Shown here in pieces: positions 1 through 6,279 of a stretch of DNA of 10,604 nucleotides. Both the position numbers and the translations under genes were made by a program. Location: positions 1 to 10,604 of the forward strand of contig NZ_WMID02000060.1 in assembly GCF_009711165.2 (NCBI RefSeq), read 5' to 3'. The stretch is from Flavobacterium sp. MC2016-06 (GTDB taxonomy: Bacteria > Bacteroidota > Bacteroidia > Flavobacteriales > Flavobacteriaceae). Positions within the stretch are counted from its first letter, which is position 1, and each line of letters opens with the position of its first letter. The notes beneath the pieces were generated by a model, which saw only the letters and a list, made by a program, of their open reading frames with translations, had not been told where the DNA came from and made no database searches.

Positions 1-10
1 TTAATCATTT

Positions 11-32
11 GAATCTGTGAAATCTGTGGCAA
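11..32. repeat. Fragment of a dispersed 'aatctgtg..atctgtggc' intergenic repeat
   Basis: Two near-copies of AATCTGTG lie back to back (GAATCTGTGA then AATCTGTGGC). I recall similar AATCTGTGG-type strings as frequent intergenic repeats in Flavobacterium. Here the sequence itself shows only the internal duplication. No ORF of either strand covers 1-281, so this is non-coding spacer. Confidence 0.4.
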
Positions 33-41
33 TAAGTTTGT

Positions 42-110
42 TTTTTTGCCACGAATTACACGAATTTTCACAAATCAATTCGTGGTAATTCGTGTAATTC
101 GCGGCGAAAA
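42..110. repeat. Large imperfect palindrome (MITE/REP-like)
   Basis: The left arm at 48-66 (GCCACGAATTACACGAATT) and the right arm at 87-105 are reverse complements with a single mismatch over 19 bp, around a 20-nt loop. The pairing continues outward through the flanking T-run (42-47) and A-run (106-110) with one bulged base. The right half also carries AATTCGTG as a direct repeat (79-86 and 87-94). The structure is non-coding. Cellular role unknown; it resembles short palindromic dispersed elements of flavobacterial genomes. Confidence 0.65.
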
Positions 111-123
111 ACTTTATCCTTAA

Positions 124-150
124 AAACCTGTCGGGTTTCCTTATTTATTT
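124..150 (+). terminator. Possible weak terminator of a gene upstream of the window
   Basis: AAACCT (124-129) can pair with GGGTTT (133-138), giving a six-pair stem with one G-U and a 3-nt loop, followed by a broken T-rich stretch (TTATTTATTTTC). The stem is short and the T-tract interrupted. No gene that it would serve is visible, so this is tentative. Confidence 0.3.
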
Positions 151-203
151 TCTAATTGGATTTTGGAATTTAAAAATTGGGATTTAAACTTATGGTTGTG
201 TCA

Positions 204-237
204 TTTTGGCATTTTGTTAAAGTGGTTCGTAATTTGC
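204..237 (+). promoter_or_regulatory. Promoter of the zinc metallopeptidase gene
   Basis: A TTTTGG element at 204-209 supplies the -33 TTG. About 20 bp further on, GTAATTTG (229-236) matches the TTTG half of the Bacteroidota -7 box TAnnTTTG, although its first two bases deviate. The predicted start near 240 leaves a leader of about 40 nt before the ATG at 282. The leader is A-rich with no Shine-Dalgarno, as usual for the phylum. Confidence 0.5.
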
Positions 238-281
238 AGATTCTTTTGTAAATTTAATCATCAACTAAAAAAATAGAAAAA

Positions 282-971
282 ATGGGAGGTCCATATATAA
301 TTCTTGCCGGAGCTATTATGTTGTTTAGCTGGTTGGTAAGTTCTAAATTAAAGAGTAAATTCGAGTTGTATTCAAAACTTCAATTAAGAAACGGAATGAG
401 CGGGCGAGAAATTGCCGAAAAAATGCTTGCCGATAACGGAATCACTGATGTTCGTGTTATTTCGACTCCGGGACAATTAACAGATCATTATAATCCTTCA
501 GATAAAACCGTAAATTTAAGTGAAGCAGTATACAATCATCGTAATGCAGCAGCTGCGGCAGTTGCAGCCCACGAATGCGGTCACGCCGTACAGCATTCTA
601 TTGGTTACGAGTGGCTGGCGATGCGTTCTAAATTAGTGCCGATTGTAAGTGTAGCATCTAATTTTATGCAATGGATTTTGCTGGCTGGTATTTTGATGAT
701 TCAAGTTTTTCCGCCATTATTATTAATCGGGATTATTTTATTTGCAGTTACAACTTTGTTTTCAGTAATTACGCTGCCTGTAGAATACGATGCTAGTAAT
801 CGTGCGCTGGCTTGGTTAGAAAATAAACACATGCTGACACAAGAAGAACAGGCGGGAGCAAAAGATGCTTTAAAATGGGCTGCCAGAACTTATTTAGTAG
901 CCGCTATTGGGTCGATCGCAACGTTGTTATACTATATCTCAATTTATTCGGGAAGTAATAGGAGAGACTAA
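282..971 (+). CDS. YugP-type neutral zinc metallopeptidase (membrane protein)
   Basis: This is a 229-residue membrane-anchored protein of the YugP / 'neutral zinc metallopeptidase' (DUF2268-unrelated, Zn_peptidase_2) family, close to the usual ~225-230 residues. The catalytic HExxH is H97-E-C-G-H101 inside the family context AAHECGHAVQH. The likely third zinc ligand is E168 in LPVEYDAS. Hydrophobic segments lie at about 3-20, 118-140, 144-166 and 203-220, and the peptidase segment sits between the first and second. The family motif NPSDKTVNLS (71-80) is present. The ATG at 282 follows an A-rich leader and a promoter-like element. The gene is monocistronic, with a strong hairpin just past the stop. 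Substrates of the family are poorly defined, so the physiological role is open. Confidence 0.93.
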   Translation: MGGPYIILAGAIMLFSWLVSSKLKSKFELYSKLQLRNGMSGREIAEKMLADNGITDVRVISTPGQLTDHYNPSDKTVNLSEAVYNHRNAAAAAVAAHECGHAVQHSIGYEWLAMRSKLVPIVSVASNFMQWILLAGILMIQVFPPLLLIGIILFAVTTLFSVITLPVEYDASNRALAWLENKHMLTQEEQAGAKDALKWAARTYLVAAIGSIATLLYYISIYSGSNRRD

Positions 972-994
972 AACTAAATTAAATTCCAATAAAT

Positions 995-1040
995 AAATTC
1001 CAAATTCCAATTTTGTTGGAGTTTGGAATTTTTTGTTTTT
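995..1040 (+). terminator. Intrinsic terminator, probably bidirectional
   Basis: Left arm 995-1010 and right arm 1016-1031 form a 16-bp stem with one G-U pair and a TTTTG loop. It is followed by a T-rich run (1028-1040). It lies 24 nt past the metallopeptidase stop. The opposite strand reads the same hairpin followed by TTTATTTATT, so it can also serve the convergent small membrane-protein gene that stops at 1055. The arms are made of the AAATTCCAA unit repeated elsewhere in this window. Confidence 0.8.
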
Positions 1041-1054
1041 AAATTGGAATTTGA

Positions 1055-1321
1055 TTAAAAACTTAAAATAAGGAAAAATAAAATCCACATTCCTGCTATG
1101 ATATAAATGGAGTTTAAGTATTGTTTGTTCTGAGATTTATAATATCTAAATAAAAGTATCAAGGCGTAAATTATACTTACGGGAACTGATAGAATCAATA
1201 AAGCAGCTCCAGGGCCAGGGGTGCATACTCCACTTGGACTTACTTTTTCGGATATGGCGGCTATTATAAAATAAACAATAAAGAAGATTACTGTTTTAAG
1301 TTCAGGTCTAATGTTTAACAT
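1055..1321 (-). CDS. Small hypothetical membrane protein
   Basis: An 88-residue protein I do not recognise. It has three hydrophobic stretches (counting from the ATG at 1321, about 10-26, 37-59 and 69-87). Between the first two is a short polar loop, SPSGVCTPGPG, with a single cysteine and several Gly/Pro. The open frame extends one codon upstream to a TTG at 1324, but ATG at 1321 is the more likely start in this phylum. It lies 46 nt behind the Lrp/AsnC gene on the same strand, so the two may be co-transcribed. It shares its 3' hairpin with the convergent metallopeptidase gene. No function is inferred. Confidence 0.65.
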   Translation of the reverse strand: MLNIRPELKTVIFFIVYFIIAAISEKVSPSGVCTPGPGAALLILSVPVSIIYALILLFRYYKSQNKQYLNSIYIIAGMWILFFLILSF

Positions 1322-1336
1322 CAAGTTTTAAAATTA

Positions 1337-1367
1337 TCTAATTATCAAATTTCCTAATTGACAAATT
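1337..1367. repeat. Short AT-rich tandem near-repeat
   Basis: TCTAATTATCAAATT (1337-1351) is followed directly by TCCTAATTGACAAATT (1352-1367), two diverged copies of a 15-16-bp unit. They fill the gap between the end of the Lrp/AsnC gene and the start of the small membrane-protein gene. This is a low-complexity spacer with no visible regulatory site. Confidence 0.45.
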
Positions 1368-1838
1368 CTAAAGTTGAATCTGTCTATCAATTTGCTGATC
1401 CAGCGAGATAAACGTTTCGGTTCTAGAAACACCTTCAATGGCTTGAATTTTAGTGTTTAAAAGCTGCATTAAATGTTCGTTGTCGCGACAGATGATTTTG
1501 ATTAAAACAGACCAGTTTCCGGTTGTGTAGTGACATTCTAAAACTTCTGGGATTTTCTTTAAATCTTTTACGGCCTCAGAGTTTCTAGATGCTTTGTCCA
1601 GATAAACGCCAATAAACGCCATAGTGTTGTAACCTAAAACTTTTGGATTTACAGTAAATTTTGAACCTGAAATTACGCCAGATTGTTCTAATTTTTTTAA
1701 ACGCTGGTGAATTGCTGCTCCAGAAATACCAATTTTGTTAGCGATTTGTAAAATAGGTTTTCGGGCATCATCCATTAGGTAACGAAGAATTTCTTTGTCG
1801 ATTCCGTCAATTTCAATTAACAGGGAGTTGATTTTCAT
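1368..1838 (-). CDS. Lrp/AsnC-family transcriptional regulator
   Basis: A 156-residue feast/famine (Lrp/AsnC) regulator of normal family length. The N-terminal winged helix-turn-helix spans about 9-60: it begins with the family signature IDGIDKEILRYLMDDARKP and has a recognition region around ISGAAIHQRLKKLEQSGVI. The C-terminal RAM ligand-binding/oligomerisation domain covers about 70-150, including the effector-loop segment TTGNWSVLIKI, and ends with TFISLDQQIDRQIQL. Such proteins assemble as dimers to octamers and respond to amino acids; the ligand cannot be read from sequence. The ATG at 1838 sits about 40 nt behind a perfect -7 box. The next gene on the strand is the small membrane protein, a possible co-regulated partner. 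Confidence 0.93.
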   Translation of the reverse strand: MKINSLLIEIDGIDKEILRYLMDDARKPILQIANKIGISGAAIHQRLKKLEQSGVISGSKFTVNPKVLGYNTMAFIGVYLDKASRNSEAVKDLKKIPEVLECHYTTGNWSVLIKIICRDNEHLMQLLNTKIQAIEGVSRTETFISLDQQIDRQIQL

Positions 1839-1886
1839 AACTTATAATTTGAAACTATTTTTGTGATTTGGGTTTTCAATAGAAAT

Positions 1887-1894
1887 CAAATGTA
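1887..1894 (-). promoter_or_regulatory. -7 promoter box of the Lrp/AsnC gene
   Basis: Read on the minus strand this is TACATTTG, a perfect match to the Bacteroidota TAnnTTTG box, about 48 nt from the ATG. No good -33 TTG is found at 17-23 bp, which would fit an activator-dependent or weak promoter. I see no clear operator palindrome. Confidence 0.6.
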
Positions 1895-1905
1895 GTCAAA
1901 ATGCT

Positions 1906-2079
1906 GTGAAAAATAAAATTCCAATTCAGATGCCTTTGGATAAATTCCAAATTCCAATTGATCATAGCTCATGGTTTTAAACATGGAAAATTGTGAAAAA
2001 TAAAATTCCAATACCGAAGTTCCTTAATAAATTTCAAATTCCAATTAAACATAGCCCATGGTTTTAACCATGGGGATTG
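1906..2079. repeat. 87-bp near-identical tandem repeat with CCATGG palindromes
   Basis: Unit 1 (1906-1992) and unit 2 (1993-2079) align without gaps at an 87-bp offset. Both open with GTGAAAAATAAAATTCCAAT, carry a second ATTCCAATT block, and end with a palindrome. In unit 2 the palindrome is perfect: CCCATGGTT (2055-2063) against AACCATGGG (2066-2074), with a 2-nt loop. In unit 1 (1970-1986) it has one mismatch. This fills most of the gene-free 1839-2159 spacer. There are no coding frames. CCATGGTTTTAACCATGG-type palindromes are, as I recall, dispersed in Flavobacterium genomes (REP-like). Confidence 0.75.
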
Positions 2080-2085
2080 GGGATG

Positions 2086-2137
2086 GGATAAAAAAGAAAA
2101 TTCCAAATCCCAGCAGTAAAGTTGGAATTTGGAATTT
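2086..2137 (-). terminator. Intrinsic terminator of the DUF4271-hemD operon
   Basis: Arms 2098-2112 and 2123-2137 pair over 15 positions with one mismatch around a ten-base loop. On the minus strand the stem is followed by a U-rich run (TTTTCTTTTTTAT). It lies 23 nt past the hemD stop codon. The arms are again built of the AAATTCCAA unit. Confidence 0.7.
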
Positions 2138-2159
2138 AAATATTTTTTATTCTTTAGGT

Positions 2160-2909
2160 TTATTTTCCTTTATTAGCTTCTGCAATGTATTTTTCTAAAG
2201 CCATTGTCATAGAAGGAGTTTCAGGAGTTGGAGCAAGAATATCGATTCTTAAACCATAATCTAAAGCTTCTTTTTGAGTAGTGCTTCCAAAAACAGCGAT
2301 TCTTGTTTCATTTTGTTTAAAATCTGGGAAGTTTTTAAACAAAGATTTTATTCCAGTTGGACTGAAAAAAGCCAAAACATCATAATAAACATCTGCTAAA
2401 TCAGATAAGTCGCTCATTACCGTTTTATAAAAAACAGCTTGAGTCCAATCTACTTTTAGTCCATTTAAAGTTACAGGTGCGTCAGCATTTAATTGATCAG
2501 ATGCAGGAAGAAGAAATTTTTCGTCTTTGTATTTTTTGATCAATGGAGATAAATCTGCAAAGTCTTTTGCTCCCACATAAATTTTACGTTTTCTGTACAC
2601 AACATATTTCTGTAAGTAAAACGCAACTGCTTCTGATTGACAGAAATATTTTAATCCTTCAGGAACTTTATAGCGCATTTCATCTGCTACTCTGAAAAAA
2701 TGATCTACTGCATTTCTGCTTGTCAAAATAATCGCAGTATAGTGATTAAGGTCGATTTTTTGTAATCGAATCTCTTTTGCGTTAACCCCTTCCACATGAA
2801 TAAATGGTCTGAAATCAATTTTTATTTTGTGTTTTTGTTGGAGCTCAAAGTAAGGAGAATTCTCCACTTTAGGTTCAGGCTGTGACACCAAAATTGTTTT
2901 CACTTTCAT
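2160..2909 (-). CDS. hemD: Uroporphyrinogen-III synthase
   Basis: A 249-residue cytoplasmic enzyme that closes hydroxymethylbilane to uroporphyrinogen III with inversion of ring D, in haem/sirohaem synthesis. The HEM4 fold is recognisable from ILTSRNAVDHFF (about 61-72), the hinge region, FFSPTGIKSLF (181-191), IAVFGSTTQKEALDYGL (204-220) and the final PTPETPSMTMALEKYI. Family sequence identity is low in general, so the assignment rests on these blocks and the lineage-typical start MKVKTILVSQPEP. The open frame runs 13 codons further upstream to 2948, but that would overlap the DUF4271 gene by 25 bases. ATG at 2909 leaves a 14-nt gap and is preferred. It is translated as the second gene of an operon with the DUF4271 protein and ends before a hairpin. 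Confidence 0.92.
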   Translation of the reverse strand: MKVKTILVSQPEPKVENSPYFELQQKHKIKIDFRPFIHVEGVNAKEIRLQKIDLNHYTAIILTSRNAVDHFFRVADEMRYKVPEGLKYFCQSEAVAFYLQKYVVYRKRKIYVGAKDFADLSPLIKKYKDEKFLLPASDQLNADAPVTLNGLKVDWTQAVFYKTVMSDLSDLADVYYDVLAFFSPTGIKSLFKNFPDFKQNETRIAVFGSTTQKEALDYGLRIDILAPTPETPSMTMALEKYIAEANKGK

Positions 2910-2923
2910 ATTATAAACTTTTT

Positions 2924-3613
2924 CTAAGCACTCCCTTTTGTAATCCAATAATACATGAAATAATAGGGGGCTATTTCAAGAGCGCAAAGATATAAAATAA
3001 AATAAAATAACTTGCCGATTATTGCATTTTGATATGTTTTAATTGAAATAAAATAAGAGTAGATGCTTATACATAGCGAAATACCTATGATTGTCAGCGG
3101 AATCGTTTTCGGAATATTGTCATAATAAAACAAAATTGCATTGACTGGAAGGATCAAAATGCCGATATAAGTCCTGTAAGTTACTTTTTGTAAGTTAAAA
3201 AGCTCTACAAATTCATCTATATTAAATGAAGCAGCGACAATTTTTTCTACTAAATATTTACCTAAAATAAAATAAAGTAAAAATGTAGCGATTTGAATAA
3301 ATAAAATCCAATCGGTTTTTGCACTATATCCTTTTATATCCGATCCGTATCCAAAAATACCCATCGTCAGCTGAATAAAAAAAGCGTACGATATAATTTG
3401 TACAAAAAACAAACCAACCGTAAAACTGCTTTTCATGTGGCTGTTATCACGATAGATTTTTGCGTATTTGTCTGAAAAAATAAGCTTGCTAAATTCACTA
3501 AATCTAGTTTCGTAAGCAGATTTGGTCATAGCAACCAAAGCAAAGGCTATCACAAACAAAAATGTTGCCCAGTCTTTGTTTTCAAGAATTCGAGGATGAA
3601 GTTGTTCAATCAT
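2924..3613 (-). CDS. DUF4271-domain membrane protein
   Basis: A 229-residue polytopic inner-membrane protein of the Bacteroidota-specific DUF4271 family. About six hydrophobic segments lie near 16-32, 64-88, 102-121, 147-165, 171-191 and 203-222. Family hallmarks include the N-terminal LENKDWATFLFVIAFAL, the FNLQKVTYRTYIGILILPVN block and the C-terminal LYLCALEIAPYYFMYYWI. Biochemical function is unknown. It lies directly upstream of hemD on the same strand with a 14-nt gap, an arrangement I recognise as recurrent in Flavobacteriia. That suggests co-expression but not necessarily a role in haem synthesis. The ATG at 3613 is only 7 nt from a perfect -7 box, so the mRNA is almost leaderless. 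Confidence 0.9.
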   Translation of the reverse strand: MIEQLHPRILENKDWATFLFVIAFALVAMTKSAYETRFSEFSKLIFSDKYAKIYRDNSHMKSSFTVGLFFVQIISYAFFIQLTMGIFGYGSDIKGYSAKTDWILFIQIATFLLYFILGKYLVEKIVAASFNIDEFVELFNLQKVTYRTYIGILILPVNAILFYYDNIPKTIPLTIIGISLCISIYSYFISIKTYQNAIIGKLFYFILYLCALEIAPYYFMYYWITKGSA

Positions 3614-3620
3614 AACATTG

Positions 3621-3628
3621 CAAAATTA
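3621..3628 (-). promoter_or_regulatory. -7 promoter box of the DUF4271-hemD operon
   Basis: On the minus strand this reads TAATTTTG, a perfect TAnnTTTG box. TTGACA lies upstream but only about 14 bp away, shorter than the usual 17-23. With the start about four bases past the box, the 5' UTR would be only a few bases. It is divergent from the glycosyltransferase promoter 63 bp away. Confidence 0.6.
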
Positions 3629-3690
3629 GTAATTTTTTGTGTCAATAGTTTTATTATAAATTTATTATGAATCAAATGCTATAAAAAGTT

Positions 3691-3698
3691 TACTTTTG
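3691..3698 (+). promoter_or_regulatory. -7 promoter box of the glycosyltransferase-pyrC-DUF4296 operon
   Basis: TACTTTTG is a perfect TAnnTTTG box. The predicted transcription start near 3702 falls at or beyond the in-frame GTG at 3701, which decides for ATG at 3719 as the translation start. No clear -33 TTG is seen at the right distance. Confidence 0.65.
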
Positions 3699-3718
3699 CG
3701 GTGAAATTACCCAGAAAA

Positions 3719-4444
3719 ATGAATGATAGTATTGTCATAATTCCAACTTATAACGAAATTGAGAATATAGAAAGTATAGTTAGAGCTGTTCTTTCGCAGC
3801 ATAAATCTTTTGATCTTTTAATTATAGATGATAATTCTCCCGATTTTACTGCAAATAAAGTAATTGCACTGCAGGAAGAATTTTCTGAAAGACTGTTTTT
3901 AGAACAGAGAGCTAAAAAATCAGGATTAGGAACTGCTTATGTTCATGGCTTTAAATGGGCTTTGGAACGAAAATATGATTTTATTTTTGAAATGGATGCC
4001 GATTTTTCACACAATCCAAACGATTTAGAAAAATTATATGACGCTTGTCATTTCGGAGGAGCAGATTTAGCAATAGGATCACGTTATGTAACAGGAGTAA
4101 ATGTTGTAAACTGGCCTTTAAGCCGAGTTTTGATGTCTTATTTTGCTTCGGTATATGTAAAGTTTATTACCGGAATGAAAATTCATGATGCAACTGCAGG
4201 TTTTGTTTGTTATAAAAGAGAAGTTTTAGAGAAAATAAATTTAAATAAGATTAAATTTGTTGGATATGCGTTTCAAATTGAAATGAAATATAGAACTTAC
4301 TGTGCAAATTTTGAAATCAAAGAAGTTCCAATTATTTTTACGGATAGAACTAAAGGAGTTTCTAAAATGAGTAACGCCATTATAAAAGAAGCCATTCTTG
4401 GAGTAATTTCCCTTAGATTAAAAAAATTAGTCAATTCATTATAA
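3719..4444 (+). CDS. Polyprenol (dolichol)-phosphate mannose synthase, GT2 family
   Basis: A 241-residue GT-A-fold family 2 glycosyltransferase of the DPM1/Ppm1 type, transferring a sugar (typically mannose from GDP-mannose) to polyprenyl phosphate at the cytoplasmic membrane face. Visible motifs are PTYNE (9-13), the nucleotide-binding DDNSPD (37-42), GLGTAY (69-74), metal-binding DADFSH (93-98, DxD), GSRY (120-123) and the late R-x-x-K-G-V-S-K-M block (210-217). No C-terminal membrane helices are present, so this is the soluble catalytic-domain-only form. The sugar is inferred from family only. The frame opens at a GTG at 3701, but the promoter position and alignment to the PTYNE start favour ATG 3719. 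It is first in an operon with pyrC, 10 nt downstream. Confidence 0.88.
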   Translation: MNDSIVIIPTYNEIENIESIVRAVLSQHKSFDLLIIDDNSPDFTANKVIALQEEFSERLFLEQRAKKSGLGTAYVHGFKWALERKYDFIFEMDADFSHNPNDLEKLYDACHFGGADLAIGSRYVTGVNVVNWPLSRVLMSYFASVYVKFITGMKIHDATAGFVCYKREVLEKINLNKIKFVGYAFQIEMKYRTYCANFEIKEVPIIFTDRTKGVSKMSNAIIKEAILGVISLRLKKLVNSL

Positions 4445-4454
4445 ACTCACCACA

Positions 4455-5795
4455 ATGAATAGGATTTTAATAAAAAACGCCAAAATTGTAAACGAAGGAT
4501 CTATTTTTGAAGGCGATGTCTTGATCGAAAACGACTTAATTGTTGAAATTGCAGACAGCATCAGCTTAAAAACTTCAGATTGTATCGTAATAGATGCCGA
4601 AGGAAATTATTTAATGCCGGGCGCGATCGATGATCAAGTGCATTTTAGAGAGCCAGGATTAACGCATAAAGGAGATATCGAATCTGAATCTAGAGCGGCT
4701 GTTGCCGGCGGAATCACTTCTTTTATCGAACAGCCGAATACGGTGCCTAATGCGGTTACTCAAGAAATATTAGAAGATAAATATCAAATTGCCGCTGTAA
4801 AATCATTTGCGAATTATTCGTTTATGATGGGTGCAACCAATGATAATTTGGAAGAAGTTTTAAAAACCAATCCCAAAAATGTTGCTGGAATCAAGATTTT
4901 TCTAGGTTCATCAACAGGAAATATGCTGGTAGATAACGAAGCTACTTTAGAAAAGATTTTTTCTAGTACACCAATGTTAATTGCAGTTCACTGTGAAGAT
5001 GAAACTACAATTCAAGAAAATCTTAAAAAGTTTAAAGAACAATATGGTGATGATGTTCCAGTAACGGCACATCATTTAATCAGAAGTGCTGAGGCTTGTT
5101 ATATTTCTTCTTCAAAAGCTGTGGCTTTGGCAAAGAAAACAGGAGCACGTTTGCATATTTTTCATCTTTCAACTGCAAAAGAAATGGAATTGTTTACTAA
5201 TAAAATTCCATTAGAAGATAAAAAAATCACGGCTGAGGTTTGTGTGCATCATCTTTGGTTTACCGATGAAGATTATAAAACAAAAGGGAATTTTATTAAA
5301 TGGAATCCTGCTGTGAAAACGGCTAATGATAGAAAAGTACTTTGGGAAGCTTTAAATGACGGGCGTATTGATGTAATTGCGACAGATCATGCTCCTCATA
5401 CAAAAGAAGAGAAGATGAAGTCGTACTTAAATGCTCCTTCTGGCGGGCCTTTGGTGCAGCATGCTGTTGTAGCAATGTTTGAAGCACATCATCAAGGGAA
5501 AATTAGTGTGGAGAAAATCGTGGAGAAAATGTGCCACAATCCTGCTAAAATTTTCAAAATTGAAAAAAGAGGATTTATTAGAGAAGGATATTATGCCGAT
5601 TTGGTTATTGTAAATCCAAGTCTTCCTTGGAGTGTCAATGCAGATAATATTCTAGCAAAATGCGGTTGGTCGCCATTTGAAGGTTATGCTTTTAGATCAA
5701 GAATAACGCATACTTTTGTAAACGGAGAATTGATTTATAATAATTTTAAAGTTAAGGATTCCCGTGCTGGAAAAAGATTATTGTTTGATAGATAA
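4455..5795 (+). CDS. pyrC: Dihydroorotase, class I
   Basis: A 446-residue cytoplasmic amidohydrolase interconverting carbamoyl-aspartate and dihydroorotate in de novo pyrimidine synthesis. Diagnostic blocks are DDQVHFREPGLTHKGD (59-74), GGITSFIEQPNT (85-96), K147 in GIKIFLG, AVHCED (H179), HIFHLST (H234/H237) and ATDHAPHTKEEK (D311, H312, H315). The C-terminal half shows the typical HNPAKIF and ADLVIV segments. The first histidine of the metal-binding HxH is glutamine here (Q61-V-H63). I recall the same DDQVHF in Bacteroidota dihydroorotases, so it is probably lineage-wide rather than inactivating. The rest of the active site is intact. The ATG is 10 nt behind the glycosyltransferase stop, and the DUF4296 gene follows after 9 nt. 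Confidence 0.94.
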   Translation: MNRILIKNAKIVNEGSIFEGDVLIENDLIVEIADSISLKTSDCIVIDAEGNYLMPGAIDDQVHFREPGLTHKGDIESESRAAVAGGITSFIEQPNTVPNAVTQEILEDKYQIAAVKSFANYSFMMGATNDNLEEVLKTNPKNVAGIKIFLGSSTGNMLVDNEATLEKIFSSTPMLIAVHCEDETTIQENLKKFKEQYGDDVPVTAHHLIRSAEACYISSSKAVALAKKTGARLHIFHLSTAKEMELFTNKIPLEDKKITAEVCVHHLWFTDEDYKTKGNFIKWNPAVKTANDRKVLWEALNDGRIDVIATDHAPHTKEEKMKSYLNAPSGGPLVQHAVVAMFEAHHQGKISVEKIVEKMCHNPAKIFKIEKRGFIREGYYADLVIVNPSLPWSVNADNILAKCGWSPFEGYAFRSRITHTFVNGELIYNNFKVKDSRAGKRLLFDR

Positions 5796-5804
5796 AAAAC
5801 TGCG

Positions 5805-6278
5805 ATGAAGAATTTTATAGTAATAATATTAGTTTTGTTTCTTTCTGTAAGTTGTAAAAAAGAGCTGGTAAAACAGCCCGCAAAACTTATAGAGAAAGGA
5901 AAAATGATTGATATTATGTATGATTTGTCGCTCTTGGAAGCGATGAAATACCAAACCCCGCTTTCGTTAGATTCTATTGAAAGTGATCCGACAAAGTTTG
6001 TTTTGAAAAAATATAAAATAGACAGTCTTCAGTTTGCACAGAATAACAAATATTATGCAACTGATTATGATACTTATAAAGACATGTTTGATGAAATAGG
6101 CAAACGTTTAGCTAAGAATCAAAGGGCAGCAGATTCTATTGAAAAGATTGAAACAAAAAAGGCAGCGAAAGGAGCTAAAAACAAATTAAAAACAGCTTCA
6201 AAAGACTCAATAGTTAAAAAAACAGTAAAAGGAATCAATGTAGATTCGATAAGAAGACAAATGAAGTTAGATAAATAA
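5805..6278 (+). CDS. DUF4296-domain lipoprotein
   Basis: A 157-residue secreted lipoprotein. A type II signal peptide occupies residues 1-16, with the lipobox L13-S-V-S-C17 predicting lipidation at C17. The mature part begins KKEL, with little resemblance to an acidic lipoprotein export signal. The conserved DUF4296 region, about 29-105, contains KGKMIDIMYDLSLLEAMKY and the FVLKKYKIDSLQFAQNNKYYATDYDTYKDMFDEIGKRL stretch (partly listed). The C-terminal 50 residues are a Lys/Ala-rich, probably disordered or helical tail. Function unknown; the family is Bacteroidota-specific and its gene commonly sits by pyrC. It is the third gene of the operon and stops one base before the convergent epimerase gene, with the operon terminator inside that gene. 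Confidence 0.88.
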   Translation: MKNFIVIILVLFLSVSCKKELVKQPAKLIEKGKMIDIMYDLSLLEAMKYQTPLSLDSIESDPTKFVLKKYKIDSLQFAQNNKYYATDYDTYKDMFDEIGKRLAKNQRAADSIEKIETKKAAKGAKNKLKTASKDSIVKKTVKGINVDSIRRQMKLDK

Positions 6279-6279
6279 C

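Noticed and set aside
1906..2079. Mini CRISPR array
   Set aside because: There are only two 87-bp units, no constant-length spacers and no cas genes; it is a tandem duplicate of a palindromic repeat.
2910..2948. Extended start of hemD
   Set aside because: It would overlap the DUF4271 gene by 25 bases; the lineage-typical N-terminus begins at ATG 2909.
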